Made by a program: the position numbers and the translations under genes. Under the pieces are notes generated by a model. That model made no database searches. It was given only the letters and a program-made list of their open reading frames with translations, and was not told the origin of the DNA. Shown here in pieces: positions 11,509 through 20,989 of a stretch of 64,000 bases of DNA (within the stretch, counting starts at the first letter, position 1; every line of letters starts with the position of its first letter). The DNA is from Papilionanthe hookeriana x Papilionanthe teres (taxonomy: Eukaryota; Streptophyta; Magnoliopsida; Asparagales; Orchidaceae), in contig CM040439.1 of assembly GCA_022702705.1 (NCBI GenBank), positions 34,226,930 to 34,290,929 on the forward strand. Reading direction: 5' to 3'.

Positions 11509-11538
11509 CCCTGCTTAATTCATTTATATTAAGCAGGG
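11509..11538 (+). other. Perfect 10-bp hairpin near the LTR 3' end
   Basis: CCCTGCTTAA pairs perfectly with TTAAGCAGGG across a 10-base loop. LTR2 (31561-31590) and LTR3 (41775-41804) keep it with one C for T change. It lies about 330 bases before the LTR end. Confidence 0.55.
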
Positions 11539-11872
11539 GAATTTGTCGGCTTATAAAATTGGTTCGCAGACCAAACGGACGTCACAAATCTTCTAGTTTA
11601 TTTAATCGAGCCCCATCATCAGGCAGTGTGTCTATTCTTCGGGATAGATACACGGTTTGTGATGTGATGCTCGTTTATATAAACTATTTGGGATGCGAGA
11701 TCGGTTTGATTTCATATCTTAAAATTTTCAAATTTAAAATTATTTTCAAAATCAAATACTACTTTCTAAATTATATATATATTTAAATTAAATTTAAAAT
11801 TCGCCGACAACTTCTGTAGGCGACCCCTCTTAAAAAATACAACACTCAACCTAAAAATATGCCGACAATTTC

Positions 11873-11891
11873 TGGCGACTCCGCTGGGGAC
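11873..11891 (+). other. Primer binding site, Arg-tRNA type (Tat-B)
   Basis: TGGCGACTCCGCTGGGGAC begins five bases after the LTR end. It fits the 3' end of a plant tRNA-Arg, the primer reported for Ogre/Tat elements. Together with the LTR end GCCGACA it fixes the LTR/internal boundary. Confidence 0.85.
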
Positions 11892-12260
11892 AATTCCTCT
11901 CTCCATTTTTAATCAAATAGTCCTGCTTTCAAAAATCGGTAGTGTATCCATGTCCCTAATGGATCAAACTACCCTTCTTTCCGTTGGAATATTATGTTCA
12001 TTTCTACCTTGAACGAGTATAACCAACATTCTCTCGGATTTAGGAGCCACTGTTTAGACACCCCTAAACAGAGAGGTTCCGAGATCCTTTTACCTCATTT
12101 CTGAGGTGGGGCGGACCCCGATAGGTGTTAGTTTAGGAGTAATCCTTCGAGTCGAGAAGACTTGCATAAGACTTTCTTTTCCTTCCTAATTCCGAATCGA
12201 TTCATTATCTTCTCTACACCTTTCGAACATTCCGTTCTAAATAAACAAACCCTCTAAAGA
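11892..12260 (+). other. Tat-B untranslated leader
   Basis: About 370 bases lie between the PBS and the first sizeable reading frame. No motif is recognised here. Packaging or dimerisation signals usually lie in this zone in LTR elements. Confidence 0.5.
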
Positions 12261-12933
12261 ATGACTCTTCTAATAAATATACATGAACAAGAATGTGTTC
12301 GGACTCTTTTAGATTCCTTTCTTTTCGTCCCGATGAGAAGAAGCATAACTTGGACCGACAATCGAATCTACTTTGCGAAATGGAAGCCCCAAAACCGATT
12401 TTCTCCTTCACCAACGGACCTGGACTTCGTCGTTTACAAGGATGAGCCGCCCGACAATGGGATCATCCGGTTTGGACAAGGATTCGAGAATACAAATGTC
12501 AAGATCGCCGACGTTACCCTTTTCGCGCCGATGGACAAAGTGTCGAAGCCGAGAAACCCATGATTGAGTTCATCCTTAAATCAACTCAAGAATTTCCCCC
12601 TCTGCAAAGGGTTCCAGCTGAGAGGAGTACCGCTGTCCAAAGAAGGACCGTTATCTCTACCCCCACTAGTCTAGTCGTCTCTGCACCTACCCCTGCTCCC
12701 GCCTAACTGAAGGGGAAGGAAGTTCAAATTTGTAACGAGCATGTTACCGTGGAGGGTACAGATTTCCGTGCAAGACCTTCGTTTTCGAAATTGGGTCCAG
12801 CTCGAGGGTTCCACCCCTAACTCGGACTCGGAGGAGAAACAGAGGCGGGAAGATTGCCGGAAAGGCCGTAGCCGCTGAAGTCGCTTTCCTAGAAGAAATT
12901 CCTGAGTACACACCACTACCTGAATACATACCA
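12261..12933 (+). pseudogene. Tat-B ORF upstream of gag (unknown, ORF1-like)
   Basis: A reading frame starts at ATG 12261 and runs to 12563 (about 100 residues), with the motif FRFGQGFEN-like (seen as IIRFGQGFEN) and a hydrophobic VTLFAPMDKV end. The following bases to 12933 look coding but change frame. Tat/Ogre elements typically carry an extra ORF1 of unknown function before gag. The position fits that, but I recognise no domain, and this stretch could instead be the N-terminal part of gag. Treat the product as unknown. Confidence 0.4.
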
Positions 12934-13650
12934 TTGTCTGAGTATACACCCCTTCTGGAAGGAAGTAGATTCCATCCCCTTTCCGCCGCAGCTGACGAGG
13001 AAAATGTCCGCAGGATTGCCTCTACATTACCTCGGCCCACATATTATAACGACAACAGAAGAAAGAGGGATAGGGTTACACCACTTGCCCGATTACAGAC
13101 CGTGATTGAAAAGTTAGCGAAGAAAGAAAGATGCCCTGTGTCGGAAATTTTAAGAAGGATAGGGCGGGTGCCGGCCAAATCTCGTCTCGGGCCGCGAGTA
13201 GAATCCGCTATTGTCTGCAGAAGAACCAAATAAGAAAATGAAGGCTAGCCCACCCGTTGTTGTTTCAGTGTTTACGGATCGGGAGGATACCACCTTCCGA
13301 AGATTCGACCGACGGACCATCCCGGTCCTAGGCCTTCGTCGCTAGAAGGATGGTATGGCGTCCCACTACCGGCCGACTAAGACCGAAACAACGACCGTAA
13401 AAGGAAAGTCTCGTCGGGTGACTTGAGTCCGAAGAAAGTGCTACCGCAGAGAAAGGGAACTCATGAGAAAGAAACTCGACAGCTATCACATGACAACCGC
13501 AAGGATGTGCGTAAAAGGCCATTAGAAGACGCTATGGAAAAGTTAAGAACCGATATTCGTCGACTAGCAAGGGAAAGAGAAGAGAAGTTCGGAGATGAAG
13601 TTGACTCGTCGGAGTTCATGGATGATGAGTATGCGAAATTAACATGGTAG
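12934..13650 (+). pseudogene. gag: Tat-B gag N-terminal region, charged and broken
   Basis: Two open pieces, 12934-13233 and 13423-13650, lie in the same frame and are separated by stops. The first is basic, with a DNRRKRDRVTPLARLQ stretch. The second has a probable coiled-coil segment rich in Arg, Lys and Glu (EKLRTDIRRLAREREEKF). Such a charged segment before the conserved gag core is usual in Tat elements. The boundary with the upstream ORF is uncertain. There is no counterpart in Tat-A because that part lies outside the window. Confidence 0.5.
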
Positions 13651-14990
13651 AAACACGAGCTTCGTCGGCTTCACAAGGTGCTCCTCGCAGCGCAGAAAGA
13701 GAGGAGCCGGAAGTAATGAGAAGGCAGCCTTCAAGAGAAAGATGATACAATTGCCCAAATGGCAAAAAGGATGGAAGAGATGGCTTTAGCCCCAGCCACT
13801 CTCCGCAGTCAGGTTCAACCCCAAAGGGAAACACCCCCGGAAGTTATTCACATTGTAGACGGAGGAAAGGAGATTACATCCGTCAACGGGGATGATCAAC
13901 TAAAGAAGGATGCAACACAAAGTATGATTCCGGAAAAGGATATTAAGAGCTTGGTGGAACAGCAGGTGCGAGAAGCCTTAGCACAATCAAAGAGCGGGAC
14001 ATCCATTCGGACGGGTAGACCTTACCCCGAAGAATTCGACGTCGTCCAATATCCGAAAGGCTTTGTACCACCTCTCGTTCAAGACCTTTGATGGAACCGG
14101 AAACCCTCGGCAAGCATGTTGCACATTTTCGTGCCGCTTGTTGCAAAGCCGGCCGAAGTGATGCTTTACTCTTCCGACAATTTGTCGGCAGCTCGTCGGG
14201 GATCGCCTTTGATTGGTATGCGGAATTACCAAACGGTTCGGTAAAGACATTTTCGAATTAGAGAACCTCTTCATCAAGCGATTTCGTCGGAGCTCGACAC
14301 CACATCACTATAGGTGATTTAGTGGTAGAGAAGCGAAGCCGAATGAAACCTTGGTGGACTACATACTTCGATGGAGGAACCTAAGTATGAAGTGTGAGCC
14401 ACAGCTTACAAGAACAAAGATGCGATCGGCATTTTACTAAAAAGCATCCATGGCCCGATAAGCACTTCTCCTCAAGGGATTTACTATTAAGACTTTCGAG
14501 AAGTTGTTAAGCAAGGCCGGAAGCTTGCAAGAGGAGGCGAAGCAATTAAATTTCACCGATAAAACGGACAAACGAAGCCCGTGAAAACTTTTGAAAAGAA
14601 GTCCGGGATCGTCGCAACGATGAGATAAAGGCAAGCAACCGATACAAATATCGTCGAACGACCGCAACGAACCTCAACGAATTACCAAGCAACCCCGACC
14701 CAGGTTATCGGTCATCTCAACAAGTATGAACAACCGCCTCGTCCACAACGTACGCTAAGGGAGCTTCGAGCGGGAGTATCCGTTCAAGAATGAGGCAGAG
14801 TGCCGAAAATGTTCCGTGATCCGATGAAGACCCCGGATTTCCAACCGCCGAGCCTAAAAGACCAGAAGAAGTCGACAAGAGAGGTGATCCCAACTTTTGC
14901 CCTTACCACCGGATGCTTGGGCACAAAATAGAAGATTGTATTACTTTTCAAGAGTTGGCTCAACGACAATCTTCGGAAAGGGAATATAAC
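13651..14990 (+). pseudogene. gag: Tat-B gag core with C-terminal zinc knuckle
   Basis: Gag forms the particle and binds element RNA. The open frame 13759-14091 leads into the conserved core, which continues in another frame: YPKGFVPPLVQ, DGTGNPRQHVAHFRAACCKA, LLFRQFVGS, IAFDWYAELPNGS, then FIKRF. This is the retrotransposon gag pattern. Near 14895-14945 a zinc-knuckle-like motif reads FCPYHRMLGHKIEDC, with Cys, His, His and Cys spaced as in Tat/Ogre gag proteins. Frameshifts occur near 14090, 14310, 14430 and 14585. The end merges with a linker towards protease. Confidence 0.75.
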
Positions 14991-15735
14991 GATCCCGAAA
15001 GAATACATGAAGGAACCCCGTAGAAGGAGGTTCTGTCAATGTTATCTCGACGGATTTCATTGTTCCGATAGATCCCTATGCGACTGATGATGGATGGACT
15101 ACCGCTTAGACAAAGTCTTCAAAGAAGATTTTAGATCACATCCAAACCGCTTCGGTGCAAGCCTCAATTCGCAGTTCGAAACTCGTCAAGTCGGCGCTAT
15201 CACTTGCGATAGAAGAACAACCTCAACAAGAGACGGTCGAAGAAAATAAGAAAATTGACGAAGAAGAGAAGACCGAGGCACCTAAGGCTAGACTAGGGCC
15301 GCTTATCCTAGGATAGTTGTTTCCGATTCGGGGGAGAAATCCCTCGAACCTCCGACTCGTATGATTATTTGCTCACTCCGGTGGGATCTTATAATGATGA
15401 GGGTTATGGCGTTGGCTACGTTTTGATCGTTTCTAACGATTACGTAACTAGCGACAATCAACCTAATCCGGACGTCGATTCCGATACAAATAACAATTCT
15501 CAAATCATACACAATCTCGACGATCACAATGATGAAAAAGACATCCACCGAGAAGGCTACGAGAGTTCAACAAGCAACGAATCTATTTGCGAGTTTCGAG
15601 GAGCTCCAATCACAATAGAGTTAGAGCCTTCGGACTTCGAAGCTAATCCCGAAGAATCCGTCATTCCAATTCGAAGGAGACACCAACGAAACTCAATGCT
15701 AAACTTAGAAGAAATCACGAAGTCAACTTAAGAAG
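14991..15735 (+). pseudogene. Tat-B gag-protease linker with an acidic ORF
   Basis: This stretch joins gag to protease. An open frame at 15369-15731 encodes a segment rich in Asp, Asn and Glu (DVDSDTNNNSQIIHNLDDHND), followed by RRRHQRNSMLNLEEI. I recognise no domain. Low complexity suggests a flexible linker in a gag-pro polyprotein rather than a separate protein. The upstream part (14991-15368) has stops in each frame but keeps coding-like composition. Confidence 0.4.
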
Positions 15736-15814
15736 TGGAAGAGTACTACCTCCGAGAATGGGTCCAAAAGACAAAGGAAAGCGGTGGTTGTTCGTGAAGA
15801 ACCAACCCTGCAGA

Positions 15815-16655
15815 AGAAATACCCATTCGAGAAGAGAACGAGGCACATGAAAACAAAGTGGACTACAACGTGCTAGCCCATCTTAGGAAACTACCGAACA
15901 AACCGAGCATCTACGACGCTCTCATCTTATCAAAAGAGATGAGAGAAGCTCGATCAAGGCCTTACTTGATCCGAAATTTGCTTAGCTCGAATGGCCGGAG
16001 AGTCCCTAGATGAGGTTTACTCGTTAAAGGAACGACGAGGTGTTACCTTCACGGACAACGACCTACTACTGGGGACAGCAGACCACAACCGACCCTTGTA
16101 CATTTCGATTACAATCGGGAAGTTTACACTCTCCGCAGTATTGGTGGATCCGGGAGCATCAATCAATATAATGAATCTTCGAACGCTAAGCATACTTGGA
16201 AATCGATTCCCGCGAGCTCGAAGCTGACAAAATGTTATTAAGAGGATTCAACCGTAAAGGAGAAAGAGCCCTCGGATCAATAACACTCGCTAATGAAGAC
16301 CGGTGACTTAGCAAAGACAACCGCGAAATTTCACATAATCGATTCGAAACGTCATTCAACGCTCTATCGGGCCGACCATGGATACATGAAAACAGGATGG
16401 TACCATCATCTCTACATCAATGCATTAAATACTACGATGGAGGGGAACAAGTGTATTAAAGGTGACTTACAACCGTTCTCCGTACATGAAATCGGAATCC
16501 ATGAAGATGCAGCTTATTATGCACCTCCGAAGAAAACAATCTTCTCCAGAGATACCGTAACAAATGAAGCGAAAGAAATTTGGGACGACGAAGAACCTGA
16601 AGTGCTAGTCCAACAGCTCACTCACCACTCCCTTACGGCGAGATGGTGAAGGTTT
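15815..16655 (+). pseudogene. pol: Tat-B aspartic protease
   Basis: This retropepsin-type protease cleaves the polyprotein. Before it, VLAHLRKLPNKPSIYDALIL (15880-15950) is a block typical of Tat/Ogre elements just upstream of protease. The catalytic motif is LVDPGASINIM (near 16140-16175), with the expected Asp, Gly and Ala-Ser. It sits in the open frame 15991-16227 after FTLSAV. The C-terminal part (16293-16649) contains KFHIIDSK and LQPFSVHEIGI, the latter conserved in Tat proteins. Frame changes occur near 15985 and 16228. Confidence 0.8.
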
Positions 16656-17364
16656 CTCCACAACTCGCATCCGAGGACGAGGCCGGGACGAGGTCGTGGC
16701 GAGACATTAGGACGATTGGATGGAGGAAACCAGCCATCAATGTTGATTGGGAAGACAGCTTCGAAGAAGAAAAGAAATCAAGCAAGAAGCGACGACAATA
16801 AGTCGGAAGAAGCCGCAATTCAGGATCTCTCGAAGATGAAAAGAACGAAGAATATAAATCGATGTACGAGAAGATTAACCACTATGTACATACTATGACC
16901 CTGACCCCGATCCATTCTAATAAGATCGAGGGTATGAAGGTCAAAGAGGTACGTAGCGGTGGTACAAAGCCCATCAAATTTTACCGTGGTGCTCCTTCCT
17001 CCAAAACTGAAAGTAATGTACAATTTGAAGATGCTACTTCATCGGAATTAATGGAATTGCCTTTTGAATGGTACTCTCCTCGTGTTCAAAATTTAATTCG
17101 GCGTGGTTTCTTACCTCGACAATGGACAAAAGGTCAATCACAACGTTTTGAAAAATTATGGAATAACTCCGGTCGTCCACCCAATGCAAAACATGGTCTT
17201 GGATTCGGCACAGTAGGATCGACCGACGATACCGAATTTTGCTTGGTTGTCACCTGCGAGTCTAATGAAAACCGCATGGAAACTACGGAAGAACTCGAAG
17301 ATTTACAAATCGGAGATGCTCCACCGAGTTCGAAGAAGAGATCAAATCGACAATAGATGAGTTA
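16656..17364 (+). pseudogene. pol: Tat-B protease-RT linker
   Basis: The linker has a charged start, then an open frame 16862-17356 with GGTKPIKFYRGAP, LMELPFEWYSPRVQ, GFLPRQWTKG and GLGFGTVG. The same string of landmarks, diverged, is found on the minus strand at 42134-42620. Ogre elements have an intron near this position. No convincing donor/acceptor pair could be fixed by eye, so splicing is left open. Confidence 0.65.
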
Positions 17365-18340
17365 ATGGAAGTTAACTTAGGTACTAGCGAAGAACCTAGA
17401 CCTACCTTTGTTAGCTCCTTACTCAATAAAGAAGACTTCGAAGAAATAATTAAGTTATTAATGGAATTTAAAGACTGTTTTGCTTGGAGCTATGATGAGA
17501 TGCCAGGTTTAGCTCCAGAGGTCGCAGTCCATAAACTAGGAGTGGACCCTGCTTCGTTCCGTCGGACAAGGTCCCGGAAGAATGCGTCTAGAAATCGAAC
17601 AACAAGTCATAACTGAAGTTAAAAAGCTAATAGACGCTAAATTTGTCCGCGAAGAACAATATCCGACTTGGTTAGCCAATGTGGTACCAATCGAGAAGAA
17701 GAATGGTCGATCGAATTTGTGTGGATTTCGAGATTTAAACAAGGCATGTCCAAAAGATGAATTCCTCTACCGATCCCGTAATTAATGATCGACATTGCTT
17801 CAACACATGAAATATTTTCATTCATGGATGGATCTTCGTGATACAACCGGATAAAAATGGCTCCGGAAGATGAAAAACTTACAAGCATTCGTAACGCCGA
17901 TCGGAGTATATTGCTACACAAGTGATGCCATTCGGATCGAAGAACGCAGAGAGCAACCTACCGTAGAGCAATGACAAGAATTTTTGATGATCTCATCCAC
18001 AATCAAGTCGAATGCTACATGGATGATGTGGTCATCAAAAGCAAAGTAAAGGAAAACCACTCGTATGATTTGAGAATCGTTTTCGAACGATTAAGACAAT
18101 TTAACCTTAAGATGAATCCCTTATAATGCGCCTTCGACGTCACCTCCGGAAATTCTTAGGATTCGTTGTCCGGCATCGTGGAATTGAAATCGACCCGAAA
18201 AGATTAAAGTCATCTTAGAAATGCCGCCTCCCGTAACCTTAAAACAACTACGATCTTTTCAAGGGAAGCCGGCATATCTTCGACGCTTTATCTCAAACTT
18301 GTCGGTAGGTGTCGACCTTTCTCGGCACTAATTAAAAAGG
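17365..18340 (+). pseudogene. pol: Tat-B reverse transcriptase domain
   Basis: The domain begins with MEVNLGTSEEPRPTFVSSLL and CFAWSYDEMPGLAP. It shows VREEQYPTWLANVVPIEKKN, DLNKACPKDEF, a broken FMDG block, AFVTPIGVYCY and the active-site YMDD at 18016-18027, then the thumb/connection with FQGKPAYLRRF (near 18265-18290). Stops and shifts occur near 17560, 17780, 17840, 17935 and 18125, and several are single-base changes at CAG sites. If those are artefacts, the real reading frame may be much better preserved than it looks. Confidence 0.87.
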
Positions 18341-18863
18341 ATGCCAAATTTATTTGGGAAGAGAAATGCCGGAGGGCCTTCAAGGACATTAAGCAATATT
18401 TAATGACACCTCCCGTCTTAGCGACCCCGACCTCGGGTAGACCGCTAATACTTTATACCGCGGCTTTAGACGACTCTCTCGGAGCCCCGTTAGCCTGTGT
18501 CAATGATGAGGGTAAAGAAAACGCTCTTTACTACCTAAGCCGTCGTTTATCGCCGACGGAAATAAGGTATCCCGCAATCGAAAAGCACCGTTTAGCCCCG
18601 ATCTTCGCCGCTCAAAAGCTCGAGCATTACATGCTTTCTCATAAGGTCAACCCGATTTCGAAATTTAATCCATTGCAATACTTGATGACCCGTCCAACGC
18701 TTTCCGGCGGACTTGCCGGATGGTCAATGATATTATCGCAATTCGATATAACTTTCGTGCCTCTTCGTGCCGTAAAGGGACAAGTCCTAGCAGTACTTCC
18801 TTGCAAGCACACCCTTTGCCGTGCGAATCGCCTCTCAATGACGACTTTCCGGATGAACAAATA
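18341..18863 (+). pseudogene. pol: Tat-B first (gypsy-type) RNase H domain
   Basis: An open frame at 18403-18864 carries LYTAALDDSLGAPLACVND, YYLSRRLSPTEIRYPAIEKH and SQFDITFVPLRAVKGQVLA, the standard order for Ty3/gypsy RNase H including the C-terminal tether. It differs from Tat-A by few substitutions. The end (after 18790) is shifted relative to Tat-A, where the tether reads ADFLAKTP. Confidence 0.8.
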
Positions 18864-19345
18864 ATGAACCTAGAAGACCCCGATGATCGACGTTGGGAAT
18901 TATATTTCGACGGAGCATCTTCAAGCACATAAAGACGAAGAATCGCAAGTGATAAGTGCTCGATAAGGCGTGGATCGGATTAATCTTTATAACACCGGAG
19001 CGGGGATGTTAAGATACTCCTACCACTCGACGAGCCGTGTACAAATAACGAAGCGAATACGAAGCCCTCATAACGTAACCGGAATTAACTATTCAAATGG
19101 GTATAACGGACATCAACATCTACGGGGATTCGCAATTAATCATTCAACGGATCGCCGGACAATACGAATTTTAAAACCAAGACTCGAGCAATACTTCCAA
19201 GATGCCATATACAAATTGTTGAACGCATTCCAAATGTGACAATCTACAAAATTCCTGAAAAGAAAATGCTTTAGCAGATGCGTTAGCCCGCCTCACAAAA
19301 GAATTTGCCTGTTTGCAAGATGAATCGATGGAAGTGTCGGCTCAC
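18864..19345 (+). pseudogene. pol: Tat-B second (archaeal-like) RNase H domain
   Basis: The second RNase H shows WELYFDGASS (about 18894-18923), a TNN..E-YEAL block near 19040-19070 and YGDSQLIIQRI (19121-19150), giving the D, E, D acidic set. It lies immediately after the tether of the first RNase H and before integrase. Several single-base indels break the frame. The double RNase H supports assignment to the Tat clade. Confidence 0.75.
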
Positions 19346-19479
19346 GGACGTCGAGTCCTATCACGACTCGATATGACACACAATACACAAATCGAAAAAG
19401 AAGAAGAATCAACTAGCAATGACGACGTAAAATACGAAGATCGGCGACAACCATTAATAGACTACCCGCAAACAGGGAA

Positions 19480-20740
19480 AACTACCGGACGATAGGTCGT
19501 TAGCACCATCGGATCAAGAAAAGAACTCGTCCTATGCATTAATAAACAACACATTATACGAAGGTCTTTTCGATCAAATGCGGCTAAGATGCCTAAGCGG
19601 GTCCGAGGCCGCGAAATTGTTAAAGAGGTGCATTCGGGACTCGTGGCGCTCACCATCGAGTCCAAAGATGAAAATGAAAATTAAAAGATCGGGTATTATC
19701 GGCCCTCGATGATGACCGACCGCATGAAAATCGCCAAGAGCCGTCACCAATGCCAAGTGCACGGAGTGGTTCTACACCAACCTCCAAATGTGCTACATCC
19801 GACAATCGCATCGCGGCCATTCGAATGTCGGGGCACGGATATAGTGGGTCCAATAGAACCACCATCGTCAAAAGGACATCGCTTCATTCTTGCGGCTACG
19901 GATTACTTTTCCAAGGGCGAGAGGCGGCTCCACTCGGAGAAGTGAAAGCACACCACGTGCTACGCTTTTTAAGAACCAAGTTGTCTACCGTTTCGGGGTG
20001 CCGCGCAGATCATCTCGGATAATGGGTCAGCATTCGAAGCACGCAAATCAACAATTTTGTCAGGAGACATGGAATCGACTGGCGATATTCAACAATTTAC
20101 TACCCAAGAGCAAACGGCCTTGCTGAGGCTTTTAATAAAACTCTCGTTCAAATTTTAAAGAAAACCTTGGATGACAATAAGAGAAATTGGCACGAAGAAG
20201 TTGTTAGAAGCGTTATGGGCCTACCGGACAACCTTCAGAACTCCTACTCAAGCTACACCTTATGCTCTAGTGTATGGGTCCGAGGCAGTGTTACCTTTAG
20301 AAGTCCAGCTTCCTTCACTCGGGATCGTCAGCTTGCAAACAAAATCACGACGAAGAAAATGCCAAATTGCGACTAGAATAATTGGAAAGCCCTGGAAGGG
20401 AAAAGACTTGCAGCGCAACGAGCATTTAGAACTATACCAAGCTAAGATGGTTCAAGCCCACGACGACCGGGTCCGGCCAAGAACCTTCAAAGTTGGTGAT
20501 TTAGTTCTCGTTCTCAAAAGACCTATCCTCGCACACCGCAAGATAGGAGGAAAATTTGAACCCACTTGGGAAGGACCGTTTGCGGCTGAGGCGACCTCAC
20601 TCGAGAGGCTCCTACCGCCTAGTGAATTGCCAAGGAGAACGACATATGCTTCCGATCAATGGACGATACTTGAAAAGTATTACGCTACCCGATGTTTCGA
20701 AGGAATGAACTTTCCATCCCTAGAAGCACGGGTGAAGTAA
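19480..20740 (+). pseudogene. pol: Tat-B integrase
   Basis: The zinc-binding region has EVHSG and RHQCQVHG; the first Cys of the CHQC pair reads Arg because CTG is written CCG, while Tat-A has Cys. The core has DIVGPI (first Asp, near 19840), ATDYFSK, SDNG (second Asp, near 20015) and LAEAFNKTL (Glu, near 20120). The C-terminal part is the open frame 20171-20740, with FKVGDLVLVL and KFEPTWEGPF, a GPY/F-type module used in target choice. It ends in a stop at 20738-20740, 249 bases before the AlkB ATG. No chromodomain is seen, as expected for Tat. Confidence 0.88.
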
Positions 20741-20989
20741 TTACTTATGACTCGGTCCGAACCCAAAATAATAAAAAAATGTGCTAAGATAAATAAAATC
20801 ATGATAATAAAGTTTTCCTTGTTTTCTCTCTTCCAAATCAAAATCTCTTTCCCGATCTTTTCCTACTTCACTCCTCGTTGAATTTAAAAATATAAAAATG
20901 ATAAAAAAAATTGTTTTTAATAAACATTTTCTTAATGTTCTTGTTCTTAAGTACGACCTCCGATCCTTTTCCTTGTCTTTTCGCAGGAA
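20741..20989 (+). promoter_or_regulatory. Spacer before the AlkB ORF with a candidate splice acceptor
   Basis: This spacer is AT-rich, then strongly pyrimidine-rich. It ends in TCCTTTTCCTTGTCTTTTCGCAG (20964-20986), a textbook 3' splice site, with the AG at 20985-20986. The ATG of the AlkB frame starts at 20990, three bases into the putative exon. Tat-A has the same layout (3901-3950), but CAG is written CGAG. A spliced RNA that joins an LTR leader to this site would put the AlkB ORF first. Confidence 0.5.

Larger units (their letters stand above)
4394..11867 (+). repeat. Tat-B 5' LTR (about 7.47 kb)
   Basis: The LTR starts at 4394 (TATTGACCTC; TGTTGACCTC in the other copies) and ends GCCGACA at 11867, five bases before the PBS. 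It matches 24457-31919 and 35122-42133 along its length. Regions in order: a start with a short TGAGG motif, a strongly G-poor CCCAA-rich block (about 4890-6190), a GC-rich block with a candidate promoter (6540-6800), a possible leader exon ending in a GT donor (7204), a GC-rich island (7370-7600), a long AT-rich stretch with an AAATT array (9410-9740), and hairpins near the 3' end. Open frames inside it, on either strand, show no recognisable protein and are not conserved across the three LTRs. Confidence 0.95.
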
